Shown in pieces: positions 12,086 to 23,506 of a stretch of DNA of 64,000 nucleotides. The DNA is from Prinsepia uniflora (Eukaryota > Streptophyta > Magnoliopsida > Rosales > Rosaceae). The stretch spans positions 58,371,840 to 58,435,839 of the forward strand of contig CM064862.1 in NCBI GenBank assembly GCA_032719365.1. Reading direction: 5' to 3'. The number at the start of each line of letters is the position of its first letter. The stretch's first letter is position 1. Under the pieces are notes generated by a model that saw only the letters and a program-made list of their open reading frames with translations, was not told the origin of the DNA and made no database searches. The position numbers and the translations under genes are program-made.

Positions 12086-13326
12086 ATCTACCCTCCTTAA
12101 AAGAATTTTGTCCCCGAAATTCCACAGCTCGTACCCTAGGTGTGGGGTCTCCTACTCTATCTCAACCACTTCTTAACTTAACCTCTTACCCGAAACGATC
12201 TAGTACTGCTTACTTACCCACCTCTTGTCTTCGCTTCCCTTGACTGCTCCGACCACCCAGTCGAAATAACCAACAAAGTCCTAAAGGCATTTCCTAGATT
12301 GTGGGTTCTCTTCAATAACATCATATCGATCAGTTATAGTCACTTATTTCTCCTTCCCTTCCGTTATCCATCAACGGAACTCACCATGGTCCCCCAACCA
12401 TGCCATCACAGCGACTTAATCCATCTTAATACCATCTCCTAACACTCCCTACACTCAGCGTCGCCAAGTACTTCTGTTAAGGAGGGTTTACAAATCCTGG
12501 CATTTCAACCACGAGTTTTCCAACTTATCTTCACCAGCCTTAGGCGATCCTCAACTTCTACGGATCACTACCTCGCTTTGAGCACGAATCCTCATCCAGA
12601 GTCATTCACCAGGCACCCACTACCTCGGCTTCACCTAGCAGCACCCTCTCCAACCCAGTCGTAAGTCGGTCCAAACCACAAGGACTACGATACCACAAGC
12701 CCAACTCACGGTTTTCCTCAGGTACGTCTCACTACCCACGGGGTTCCTCAAATCATTCCCGTCATCCGGGTTATCCACACCCTCAACTGCCATTCAAGGT
12801 GTCCGGCTACTCGTAGCCGCACAATTTTTAAACTCAACCCAACTAACTAAAGGTCACCAATCCATCCGATCAGCATCCAAACACCATCCGGCCCAACCGG
12901 CCATCATCAATCGGCCACCTCGGCCTACATATCTCACTAACTCAACGAGCTACTCTCAAGCCCCTCAGGCCGACTAACCTACTCATCCGTAGCTCCCCGG
13001 CTACCTTCCAGGTTACTTCTACTAGCGTACTCCGACTCTATTGTCCATCCATCAAGTAACACCAACACCAGCACCAACGCACTAACCATTCCGGCCCTAA
13101 GCCGACAACGTCTTACCTCACACCGCGTATCGAGCGACTAGAACCCTCAAACGCTGCTATCTAACCACCTCAAATGTACTATTACTATCGTATCCAGGTT
13201 GTTGTCGGGATGTTCCGCGTCGAGACATCACATCTACAGTAGCCTCACATCACCCAAGTCGACGAACCAACGACTCTGGGAACCAAACCTCGGGCAAAAC
13301 ACACAAAACCATGCTCTGATACCAAT
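12086..13326 (-). mobile_element. Non-coding internal region C
   Basis: This 1241 bp copy shares base changes with internal region D against A and B (CAACTTATC for CAACATATC near 12524, AGCACGAATC for AGCACAAATC near 12583, CTCACGG for CTCACAG near 12703). It therefore represents an older lineage of the array than A and B. The primer site is at 13308-13324. Confidence 0.8.
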
Positions 13327-14646
13327 TGTCAGGACCCACACCTAATTCCCCAGGATTAAGGGCTAAATCCCGATCCCATCTAACTTACGCATGAACACAA
13401 AGGCTAAACTGACGTCCAACCTTCATGTGACAACGTAAGTCTAACAGGGGATTCTCTATCCGACCGTCCAAAAAACTTCCGGAACTTCCCAGAGTGTACA
13501 AAGTCTTATGTGGATCGTATCGTGTGATGTCTCCATCTCACGACTTCATGGCTTCACAACCAAACGATTCCTAGGGACCTACTGAGTCGGCTAGAACCTA
13601 CCAAACACCTCGACTCAGCCCCAAATCTCAAGACGTAAACGTTTGAATCAAAACGGCAAAACAGAGCACCCAAAAGGGATTGAGGAATTACCTGCGTCCC
13701 CAGCCGCCACAGTGAGCTCCGTCGTGCCTACTCGACTACCCTCAGGCCTCTCGACACCACCACGGGTTCAATTTGATTGTTTGGTCACTGGAAGTGCACA
13801 ACCGTGCACGGTGGTCCTCTGTCCTGTTCTTCCTGGTTTTCCTCACTTCACACACACACCCCTCGACTCTCAATCCCTCTCAACCAGTCCCTGCACTCTT
13901 AACCTCCCTCTGATCACACTCACACACTCACAAGACTCACACCTCCTTGCAATTTGATCGATTCCTCCCTCAATCTCAGTCTCTGTTTTTCTCCTCAGTG
14001 CACGGGTTAAACAAGCCCAAACACAATTAAACTGAACGATGAAAGTGGCTAGAAGCCACTGGAAGGTGGCCAGGTGTCACACACCTGATGGACCCCTCCC
14101 AAAAATATCCAATTTACTCTGTCCACTTGTCCTTATCAGATTGGCACAATTCTCAATGTACCAAAAAGACCAAAATGCCCATCTTGTTCCATTTTACGGT
14201 TTTATCCCTCACATTCTTGACCCGGATCTCGCTCGTCCGACGTCCGATGAAAGCATGACGCCTGTCATTGAACTCAAGACGACGAGACCTACCTAACCGT
14301 CCTCGATTTACGTGCAAAACCCTGTCGTACAAAAAGTCAACTTTTCCCCCTATTTATACCAAATTATAGTAATGCCCTCAAAATTCCGAACATCATAATT
14401 TCCTCCTCGGATGTCGGAATCGGGCGTGCCACATGTCTATGGACTGATGACATCCCGAACTACGTCACGGTCATCGGTCAATGCCCAATTCACCGTCCGA
14501 ACTAAAAGTCAACTTTTTTGCCCAAACCAAGGGGAAAATGGTCAATCTGCGCGCATGGTCCAAAAGTAACCAACTTACCACCAATAACTCAGCTAATCCG
14601 TCACTAATCACTTCGCTAATCCCAACTCCCGGGACAGGTTATTACA
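13327..14646 (-). repeat. LTR-D, internally deleted
   Basis: It begins TGTCAGGACC like the others, but after about 215 bases (near 13540) the sequence jumps to the part that corresponds to about 2257 in LTR-A. Roughly 1.8 kb in the middle is missing, including the dyad array and the CGCG island. It ends with the intact form GGTTATTACA, which shows the original TG..CA terminus that LTR-A to LTR-C have lost (TTAGA). Confidence 0.8.
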
Positions 14647-15886
14647 ATCTACCCTCCTTAAAGAATTTCGTCCTCGAAATTCCACAGCTCGTACCCTAGG
14701 TGTGGGGTCTCCTATTCTATCTCAACCACTTCTTAACTTAACCTATTACCCGAAACGATCTAGTCCTGCTTACTTACCCAACTCTTGTCTTCGCTTCCCT
14801 TGACTGCTCCGACCACCCTTTCTGAATAACCAACAAAGTCCTAAAGGCATTTCCTAGATTGTGGGTTCTCTTCAATAACCTCATATCGATCAGTTATAGT
14901 CACTTATTTCTCCTTCCCTTCCGTTATCCGTCAACGGAACTCACCATGGCCCCCCAACCATGCCATCACAACGACTTAATCCATCTTAATACCATCTCCT
15001 AACACTCCCTACACTCAGCGTCGCCAAGTACTTCTGTTAAGTAGGGTTTACAAATCCTGGCATTTCAACCACGAGTTTTCCAACTTATCTTCACCAACCT
15101 TAGGCGATCCTCAACTTCTACGGATCACTACCTCGCTTTGAGCACGAATCCTCATCTAGAGTCATTCACCAGGCACCCACTACCTCGGCTGCACCTAGCA
15201 GCACCCTCTCCAAGCTAGTCGTAAATCGGCCCAAACTACAAGGACTACGATACCACAAGCCCAACTCACGGTTTTCCTCGGGTACGTCTCACTACCCACG
15301 GGGTTCCTCAAATCATTCCCGTCATCCGGGTTATCCACACCCTCAACTGCCATTCAAGGTGTCTGGCTACTCGTAGCCGCATAATTTTTAAACTCAACCC
15401 AACTGACCAAAGGTCAAAAATCCATCTGATCAGCATCCAAACACCATCCGGCCCAACCGGCCATCATCAATCGGCCTCCTCGTCCTACATATCTCACTAA
15501 CTCAACGAGCTACTCTCAGGCCCCTTAGGCCGACCATCCTACTCATCCGTAGCTCCCCGGCTAACTTCCAGGTTACTTCTACTAGCGTACTTCGACTCTA
15601 TGGTCCATCCATCAAGTAACACCAACACCAGCGCCAACGCACTAACCATTCTAGCTCTAAGCCGACAACGTCTTACCTCGCACCGCGTATCGAGCGACTA
15701 GCACACTCAAACGCTGCTATCTAACCACCTCAAACGTACTTTTACTATCGTATCCAGGTTGCCGTCGGGTTGTTCCGCGTCAAGACATCACATCTACAGT
15801 AGCCTCACATCACCCAAGTCGACGAACCAACGACTCTGGGAACCAAACCTCGCGCCGAACACAAAAAACCTCGCTCTGATACCAAT
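14647..15886 (-). mobile_element. Non-coding internal region D
   Basis: This 1240 bp copy is more diverged than A to C. The polypurine side reads AAGAATTTCGTCCTCGAAATT on the plus strand, that is GGACGAAATTCTT on the minus strand, closer to the ending of autonomous Tekay/Del-type elements. The primer site (GCTCTGATACCA) is at 15873-15884. No coding capacity. Confidence 0.78.
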
Positions 15887-17923
15887 TGTCAGGACCCACC
15901 CCTAATCCCCTAGGATTAAGAGCTAAATCCCGATCCCGTCTAACTTACGCATGACACGAAGGCTAAACTGACGTCCAACCTTCATGTGACACGTAAGTCG
16001 GACAAGGGATTCTCGATCCGACCGTCCAAAAACTTCCGAACATCCCAGAGTGTACAAAGTCTACTGTGGATCGTACGTGTGATGTCTCCATCTCTCTCGA
16101 CCAACAGCCCACGCCGCAACAACCTGGAGGTATCGAAAACACGAAAAGACTATGAGTGGACAAAAATAAAGTTTATGTTTAAAAACACATCATAAAACAA
16201 TTACATTTATACCCTCCGTTTCAAAAACCAATGCATGCATATCAAATTCATGTCATAAAACAATGTGCAAAAAAAAACACATTTTCCTTTTTCTCAAATC
16301 CCGGGCCTCAGCCCAAAACCGCCGAAAATCCATTATAACCAGCGAAAACCATTTCATCCAGGCATAGCCCAAAACCATACCACATTTCCGTCCATCGAAC
16401 CTGCTGGATCTATCCGAGTCTTTAAACTCCCGAGTCTTTAAACTCAATCCAAGCCTCAAAATAATCCGAGTCTTTAAACTACCGAGTCTTTAAACTCAAC
16501 AGGCCTACGGGGGAAATATCAATATATCCGAGTCTTTAAACTCCCGAGTCTTTAAACTCAATCCGAGTCTTTAAACCTAATCCGGGCCCGTCCCCCGTCA
16601 AATATAATCCGAGTCTTTAAACCCAATAACCAGATCCAGCAAATCCAATCCAAAACCATTTGAAAACCGTTTTCCATTTCCGAATCTGAATCCGTAATCT
16701 CATCAGGATCCCGAATCCAAACCCAGAACTCATATCCATCTCCTTTCCAGATCCGAGTCCGCAACCATCATTCTGTAAGCCGGCATCCGGAATAACCATT
16801 CCGAACCCAAACCCCGAAAATCATTTCAAGTTCCAAACCGAATCAAAAATCGGCATCCTGGAATCCGATTCCAAAACCCGAAATCACCTTTCTCAAAACC
16901 ACTTTTCCGAACTGGGCTTCAAGCCCGAAAACCCTTTTTTTCTGAAAACACTTTTTCCGAAATCCTTTTACTTTCTTTGAAATCAAATCGTATTTCAAAT
17001 TCCGAAATCAAATCATTAAAACCAGGTTCAAATCACAGTATCCATCAAAATCTCGTAAAACGTGAATTACCGTAATTCCCCTCAAATGTGCACAAACCGT
17101 AAACCATCACAATCATAAATCAAATCATAGAATCCAATACATAAAACATATAAAAATATATATGCATGCATCAAGAGTTAGAAAGCAAAGTCCACTCACA
17201 GACCATTTCGGCGTCGCCTCGATACGCGCGCACTTGCACCGTCCCTGGCCATTCCGCTTTCCTCGTCTTTCTCGAACCTGTCCAGAGTCACCAAAACGAG
17301 TCACTAACACGTCTACCAAGGTTCTCCTAATTCCCCACAAAATTTCCCCGGGTTCTAAACGTAACGAACCGAGACCCTAAACCTTCGACCACTTAGAACT
17401 AACCCGAGACGACAACCGATTGCCCCGAAACTTGTCCCAATAGATTCGTTACAACATTTAGACCAAAAACTAGTTGGAAGGTTCCCCGGAAAACACCCCA
17501 CGCGTCGCCCAAAGTGGCTGCGCGTGGGCCTCATGCGCCTGCACACAAAGTACTGTTCATCGTCTTCCTCAGCCGTTCGACCGGTCTGAACCGGCGAGGG
17601 CGGTTCTTCACCGCTTTCCATCCATTTTCACTCCTTTTGATCCCCCTAGTTTCGTCCTTGTCTAGGTAGTTGATTCCACTAATTAATTCATGACAATCAC
17701 TACACAAACCTAACAACGCAAAGCTCGAAGAAAACCCAGAAATGTCGAGTTTCTATCTCCGGCCACCCATGACCACCGTAGGCTCTAGGTCGATGCCTAA
17801 GGTTCCCAACACCTTCCTAGAGATACTAGGGTCACTAGAAACCGTCAACACTCCTCCAAACGTCACAACTTTCAAATTGAATAAAACGGTAAAAACAGAG
17901 GACTGTACAAGCTTACTCGGCCA
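15887..17923 (-). repeat. LTR-E, truncated
   Basis: About 2037 bp of LTR run from TGTCAGGACC to a break near 17923. There the match to LTR-A (CAAGCTTACYCGGCCA) stops and AT-rich unrelated sequence starts. The missing part is the U3 side. Its dyad array lies at 16295-16625 and has more GAGTctttaaACTC units than the other copies. Confidence 0.8.
16295..16625 (-). repeat. Dyad array in LTR-E
   Basis: GAGTctttaaACTC occurs at least six times, together with GGGCctcaGCCC. Unit number and order differ from LTR-A and LTR-B, so the array expands and contracts. Confidence 0.65.
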
Positions 17924-18332
17924 ACAGTTTCAATATTTAATGGAAAATCTCCAATTTCAAAACGTTTCTCATTATCAACCATTGACTTCAGAAAATACAT
18001 TCGAATCTCCAATGTAAAAACCTTCTCATTATCAACAAACAATCATATATTAATTCGCAGACAAAAGGATATTACAAAATTCAAAGATTTTGAACTTACG
18101 ATAATCGGGTTTTATTCTACCAGGTTGTCGAAAAACTGGCATCTTCTTGTTACAGATTTGAGGGTAGCCTTCATGTGCGATTACAACCCTCAAAGCCCCC
18201 AGACTTATTAATTCTGCTTTCAACCTTCCCTCATTCTCTGCAAAACCTTGGCAAAATTTTTCCCCAATTCGACCTTTCACACTCATGTTCCACAACCACC
18301 AAATTAGGGTCCCACTTTTACTTACGTTTGCG
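17924..18332. other. Unassigned sequence between the gypsy array and a solo LTR
   Basis: This AT-rich stretch matches nothing else in the window. It holds one minus-strand open frame (listed separately). Its continuation on the far side of the inserted solo LTR is 26402 onward, as shown by the TTGCG duplication. Confidence 0.5.
18050..18295 (-). CDS. Unrecognised open frame, possible host exon fragment (81 codons)
   Basis: This minus-strand frame includes GRIGEKFCQGFAENEGRLKA and then LISLGALRVVIAHEGYPQIC. Its composition is protein-like, in contrast with the low-complexity frames of the LTRs, and the frame stays open upstream of the first Met. LISLGALRVV resembles an armadillo-type helix, but one short match is not enough to assign a family. 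It could be a piece of a host gene or of an older transposon. No promoter or splice site was resolved. Confidence 0.25.
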   Translation of the reverse strand: MWNMSVKGRIGEKFCQGFAENEGRLKAELISLGALRVVIAHEGYPQICNKKMPVFRQPGRIKPDYRKFKIFEFCNILLSAN

Positions 18333-18474
18333 TGTAACGACCCCGTCCCAAATTATCTGGATTAATTAAGAATTAATGACGGATTATCAAGGCTAATCGG
18401 GGATTAGATAAGGATTAACGGACGTTCGGTGCAAAATGACGATTTTGCCCCTAGAATGGACGAAACGTTGACTT

Positions 18475-18800
18475 TTCGTTTAGGCGGTCAAATGGACTTT
18501 AACCGAGTGACTGTGACGTAGTTTGGGATGTCACGAGTTCATAGACAGGTGGCACGTACGATTCCAACGCTCGAGGAAGAAGTTATGACGTTCAGAAGTT
18601 CGAGGGCATTTTGGTAATTTGGTTAAAAAGAGGCAAACAGTTGACCTTTTATTGGGAGGTTCGATGGTTGAGGCCAAGGACCATTACGTAGATCAGGACG
18701 ATACGAATTCATAGACAGACGACACGTCGAATTCGGATATTCGACAGAAAAGTTACGGTTCACGGAAGTACGAGGAAACTATTGCACGAAGTTCGAGACG
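18475..18800 (+). promoter_or_regulatory. Doubled U3 motif module
   Basis: Module 1 (18475-18620) has TTGAC, GGTCAAA, then GTGACGTAG followed by ATGTCACGAG and AGTTATGACGTTC. Module 2 (18645-18800) repeats the order in diverged form (TTGACC, TTACGTAG, AGACGACACGTCG, AGTTACGG). The TGACGT...GTCACG pair is an inverted pair of TGACG cores. Confidence 0.5.
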
Positions 18801-19449
18801 AATTGACTTTTGTCTCAAGTGGGCCCTCGATATTTTCCCAAGGCCCAATGGATGAGTGACAAGTGTCACTCATCCACTGGCCACCATTTTACATTCATGC
18901 ATATCACACCATTCTTTGTTCGTCCAAAACCAAAACCCGATCTCATCCCTCTTCCCCATCAAACCATCACCCCAATCCTTTCCTCTCACTTGATTCAATC
19001 CAAGAAGGAGACAGAGGGAGGACTGATGAGCTGACGACGGCGTGGAGGTGGCCGAGCCGCCGTGCATGGTGGAGAGAAGGTAAGGTGCTCGGTTTTGATT
19101 TTTGGATTCAAGATTTCGATTAGGGCGTTATGGACGGTTTTGGATGTTTGAATAGTATTAAATGGGTTTTTAGGAAGGTATAAAGGAGTGTTTGGAGGAT
19201 GGTTCACGACTGTAGAATCCTGGGAAAAATCTGGGTATGTGAACCGTGAGATTATTGGGTTTTCCATGTTTTTCCTTGTTTTGATCATCTAAATAAGTTT
19301 CTAGGGATTATATAGGAAGAATGGAATCAATTAGGAAGAGATTGGACCAAAAAATGAGGGGATGGAGAGCCCTGGACCGGTCATGCCAGTTCAGTTGCAA
19401 ATCTGAACCGGACCGGCCGGTTCAGACTGGTCTGGGGGAGGTTGAAGAG

Positions 19450-19515
19450 ACGGCTGCACAGTGCACTAGCGCGTGAGCCACACGCGCAGCACCTTTGGGC
19501 GGCGCGTGGTAGGGA
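19450..19515 (+). other. CGCG-rich island
   Basis: GCGCGTGAG, CACACGCGCAGC and GGGCGGCGCGTGG follow each other. The GCGCGTG and CACGCGC arms are complementary. The same layout occurs at 40485-40540 and 60495-60560. Confidence 0.45.
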
Positions 19516-20025
19516 TTTTGGGGAAGGTTATCGAACACAAGTAATTTCATATATTCGATGTAACGAACATTTTGGGACTGGTTTCGTGTCAATCGGACAT
19601 CGTTTCGATATAGTTCGGGTTGTCCGAAGGTTGAGGTTCGCGTTCAAAACTAGTTAAAAATTCCGAAAAATTACGGGGCTTTAGTGAGGGTTTATTTAAG
19701 TAGTTAGTAACTTTCTATTACGATTTGGATAGGTTCGGGAAACCCGGAGGCGATGATTGGCCTAGGAGAAGCTTTTGACACGTGTATCGAGGCGCGACTT
19801 CGGAACGGTCTGTGAGTGGACCTTTCTTTTGAACTTGATGCATGCATAAATGTTTTATAAGTGTTTTAATATATGTTTTGTGATTCCATGAGTGCATTTT
19901 TTTGTGGTAGCCTAGGATTTACGTATTTGCATGTATTTCGAGATTTCCGGTTTTATACGATGCTCATACGTGCTAGGTTTTCTCATGAGGGTTTAATGAA
20001 TTGGTTTTTGATTTTGGAAATATGA

Positions 20026-20475
20026 ACTCGGGCATGAGTTCCATTTGATTTACAAACTCTCCGACTTGGAGTCCATTTGATTTGACGAGGAATCGGACCG
20101 AGGGTCCATTTGAGTTATACGATTGGGCTGAGGGCCCCCTTTAGTTTACGAATTCGGGTTTGTGGCCCAGTTGGTTGTAATCTCGGGCTGGAGGCCCCTT
20201 TGAGTGTGGTATCGGGCTTAAGGCCCCGTTGGTTGTGAAATCGGGCTTGAGGCCTCGTTGAGTTATGATTTCGGGCTTAGGGCCCCAATTATTCATGATA
20301 TCGGGCTAGAGGCCCAATTGATTGTAACATCGGGTTTGAGTCCCAGCTTCAGTTTATGAAATGAGAATTCGGGCATGAGACCGTGTTCAACTGTTGATTT
20401 AGGCCGATGCTTGTGAAATTGATTTGAATCGGATTCGAGGAATCCTATTGAGATGAATCGGGTATGAGACCCAGT
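20026..20475 (+). repeat. Dyad array 1 of the solo LTR
   Basis: About thirteen degenerate units of roughly 33-36 bp each centre on complementary arms. They include CTCC..GGAG, GGACCgagGGTCC, GGGCtgagGGCCC, GGGCttaaGGCCC, GGGCttgagGCC, GGGCtagaGGCCC, ACTCgggcatGAGT and GGGTatgagACCC. Arms change together from unit to unit. Confidence 0.72.
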
Positions 20476-20647
20476 TGAAAATATGTTTTGAGAAAGAAAG
20501 AAAGTATTTAAAAATGTATATATACCCTCCATATAATTTATATGGTCTCCTCCAGACGTCGACCTGGAGAGTCACGATCCCACAGACCAGAATGGGTATC
20601 CCCATAGGGATCCCGTTCCAGGAAGTGGGAGTTATGATGTGGTCCCT

Positions 20648-21012
20648 TGATAGAGATTTTACCAAGCACAAAAGATGTACTAGGAAAAATCTCTACGTGT
20701 AATAAACTTTGTAAGTGCACAAGACGTGTAGATAGTATAGATGCAAGCAAAGGTCGATCCCACGAAGACTTGCTCAATGATATCCAATTCTTTTTAACTC
20801 AATTGACTTAAGTGGAGTAATTAAAATGCAATGGAGGGGTTTGTTATGTTTTATGAATGAAGTAAATTAACTAATAATAACTAAACTAAGTCGAGCTAGG
20901 GTTTCTATCCACCTTTACCAATTTATAGTTCCGTTAGATTTCCTTGATTAGATTACTATGCATGTATCTGAATTAAGTGCCCTTACAGGGGTCCGGCTAA
21001 GGTTCGTGGTTT
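20648..21012 (-). repeat. Truncated 3' LTR
   Basis: This matches 23295-23680 closely, up to GTCCGGCTAAGGTTC, and then leaves the LTR directly into internal sequence. About 1.8 kb of the LTR is missing. Confidence 0.75.
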
Positions 21013-23262
21013 AGAAAGAAAAGTTGGAATTCAAAGAATCTAAACCACATCAAGGCATGAGAAGTCATGACTCGGACTTTGAGTCTAGATGCAATTGTGC
21101 TTAAGCTCACAAAAATGCTCTAATTGAGGTACATGGCTCACTTGACTTCAACTCTAAGTTCATTGCTTTCTTTATTTATTTTTTAATCACAAATTTTCTT
21201 TTCCTTTTTTTTTTCTTCTTTTCACTAATGAACTTGATAAATTTTTTTTTTTTTATAGATGAGCTGAGCCAAGATCATGCAATAACTTCCTCACTTTACA
21301 AATAAACGAACGATCTTTTCCCTTCAAACATACTTCCATCACATGAGTATAAGTAGCACAAAACATCAACATATTTCCTCCTCACCATGAATCTCATTTG
21401 ATGCAACCTTGACACAAGTTAGATTATAGGGTGTAGCCATTATGAACGGTTCAAAACTTGGTTAAGGTCATTTGTAGGTGAAGACAAAACGGCTAAGTGT
21501 TTGGCTTCAAAGGGGCTTAGGGAGCATGCAATTTGGATGGGGAAAAGAAGTGGCCTTTAGGAGCTAAACACACATAGCCTATATCACATCTCATAAACAA
21601 TAACATCAATGGCAAATAGAAAGAGATCATGCAATTATGAACAAAGTGATGAGTGTTTGAGAGTAGAAACATGTAGATCACTCAGAAATAAAGGAAATCA
21701 AGCTCAAAAATCTCACAATGGTAGTCTCCACTAATTTTCTAAGTATGCTCAAATTCAATTGTTTTGGTTGCTTAATCACTTGATTATGGTATCGTGAAGT
21801 GCAAGTGTGAGTTCAATGGAAATGGCAATGATTCTTAGTAAGTACAAGCAATTCTCATGTTCTATACATTCATATTAACATGTTTAGGCATAAAAACTAG
21901 CATCACAAAACAAAAAACAGCTAAGAATTCAAAACAGAAAACAAAAAACAGCAAGGAAATACGAGCAGAAAATAAAAAAAACAGCAAGCATTTCAAAACA
22001 GAAACTGAGTTGTGTACCCCTAAACTTAAGTCCAATACCGCCCAAACCTAAATGAAACATTGTTGTCCTCAATGTTTTTGAGCATAAAAGGAAGACAAAA
22101 TCATGAGTTAGAAGGTAAAAAACGTCCATATGAAAGAAGGGGAACAAACCAGAGGGGCAAAGTTGAGCACTTAGAATGCTTGCGGTCCAAGAGGCACTTG
22201 AGGGGCTCTAAACCTGGCCCTCCTTTAGTGGTATCTTGCCTGCAACATAAATGAATTGATTAGTTCTACAAGTAGAAATCCACTTCCTAGACATTAACAT
22301 TTCAGGGAACAAGTACAATAAAGATTTGAATGTAAGTAAAAACTGCTTGATCCAGTGGACAAGTAAGCATAATGATCGAAGTGTGGGGCCCATGGAGGGT
22401 CTTTGGTTGCTTGGGCCGTGGCCCTTGAGCTTGGGTGAAGCTGAATGTCTCAAAGGTGCATACCACCATCTTGATACTTCCTTCATCTTGCCTCCTACAA
22501 GTATCATTAAACCTGCACAAACCATTAGGCACAACATCAAATTTCTCACCAAAACAACTAAATTGAGTAAGGAACTTAAATGGTAAAGATAAGAATAAGG
22601 AAGGCCTGGAAAAGTAAGGATAAGAGGTGCTTGAGGATTTGAGGCAGCAAGGGATAGGTGCTGGAATTTCAGGGGACACCTCGGCCAAAACTTGGTGCAA
22701 TGCTTGCGGGTTTGGTTCTATTTCATGAACATCAAGAGCATGACCCGAGGTGCATTCATTGGTACTATCCGTGTGTGTTAAGGGGGACATACACATCATT
22801 ATCCTCATCATCCCCAATCGAGTTCCCAAAGAAGTTTAAGTCGAAGAGTGCTCTAGTTCCTTGTCCTCTAAAAGGGCTTCCCGGAGTGTTCTTTGAGATC
22901 GGGCCCTCGTTTAGTTCATCCCGAAGTGTTTTTTGAGGTCAGGCAGGGCTAGGATCCAAAGGAGGAGTCCAAGTGTAGGGTGATGGTTCACTCCATCCGT
23001 GGTGGTATGACTCCATATAGGGCTGATTGTAAGGCTCAAGCATGTACATGCAATCTTGGGGGTATGCCCATCCCCCTTGATTACTTGGAACCGAAGGAAT
23101 GTCTGCATAAGGCTCGTAGGTCCCAACCTTGAAAAGAATAATACTTATTCCATGATTCCATGGTTCCTAGACACGTAACAAAATAAAACCAAAAAGTTAT
23201 ATACAAAATAAAAAAGAAAAAACCACTAAGTCAAAGGAATCAAATAAAATGGACACCGTTGA
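21013..23262 (-). other. Internal, apparently non-coding region of the nested Athila/Tat element
   Basis: It resembles in style the long non-coding stretches of the Athila/Tat elements further right (CCTAAACTTAAGTCC near 22019, AACATTGTTGTCCTCAATG near 22055). The only sizeable frame is 22302-22829 on the minus strand (175 codons, with GEKFDVVPNGLCRFNDTCRR). I do not recognise it, and it could be a remnant of gag or chance. T-rich runs lie at 21170-21260. Confidence 0.5.
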
Positions 23263-23263
23263 G

Positions 23264-23284
23264 GAACAAGTCCCCGACAACGGC
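23264..23284 (-). other. tRNA-Asp-type primer binding site
   Basis: The minus strand reads TGACGCCGTTGTCGGGGA, about ten bases inside the 5' LTR. The Athila-type consensus I know is TGGCGCCGTTGCCGGGGA. Confidence 0.7.
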
Positions 23285-23294
23285 GTCAAAAACT

Positions 23295-23475
23295 TGATAG
23301 AGATTTTACCAAGTACAAAAGATGTACTAGAAAAATCTTTACGTGTAATAAACTTTGCAAGTGCACAAGACGGTGTAGATAGTATAAATGCAAGCAAAGG
23401 TCGATCCCACAAGACTTGCTCAATGATATGCAATTCGTTTAACTCAATTGACTTAAGGTGGAGTAATTAAAATGC

Positions 23476-23506
<31 letters not shown>

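Larger units (their letters stand above)
201..17923 (-). mobile_element. Tandem array of a non-autonomous Ty3/gypsy LTR element (5 LTRs, 4 internal regions)
   Basis: The order is LTR, internal, LTR, internal, LTR, internal, shortened LTR, internal, truncated LTR. The complete period is 4371 bp (LTR starts at 4593 and 8964). On the plus strand each LTR begins TGTCAG and ends ..TTAGA or ..TTACA, so read on the minus strand it is TG..CA. A tRNA-iMet-type primer binding site (TGGTATCAGAGC on the minus strand) adjoins each 5' LTR, and a purine tract (AAGGAGGGTAGA) precedes each 3' LTR. No gag, protease, reverse transcriptase or integrase is encoded, so the element is a LARD-like non-autonomous form. 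The LTR-internal-LTR-internal chain is what unequal recombination between LTRs produces. The right end breaks into unrelated sequence near 17923, so no target duplication can be read. Confidence 0.88.

Noticed and set aside
22302..22829. 175-codon frame as a real protein gene
   Set aside because: No recognisable domain, located in the non-coding internal region of a decayed element. Kept only as a remark.
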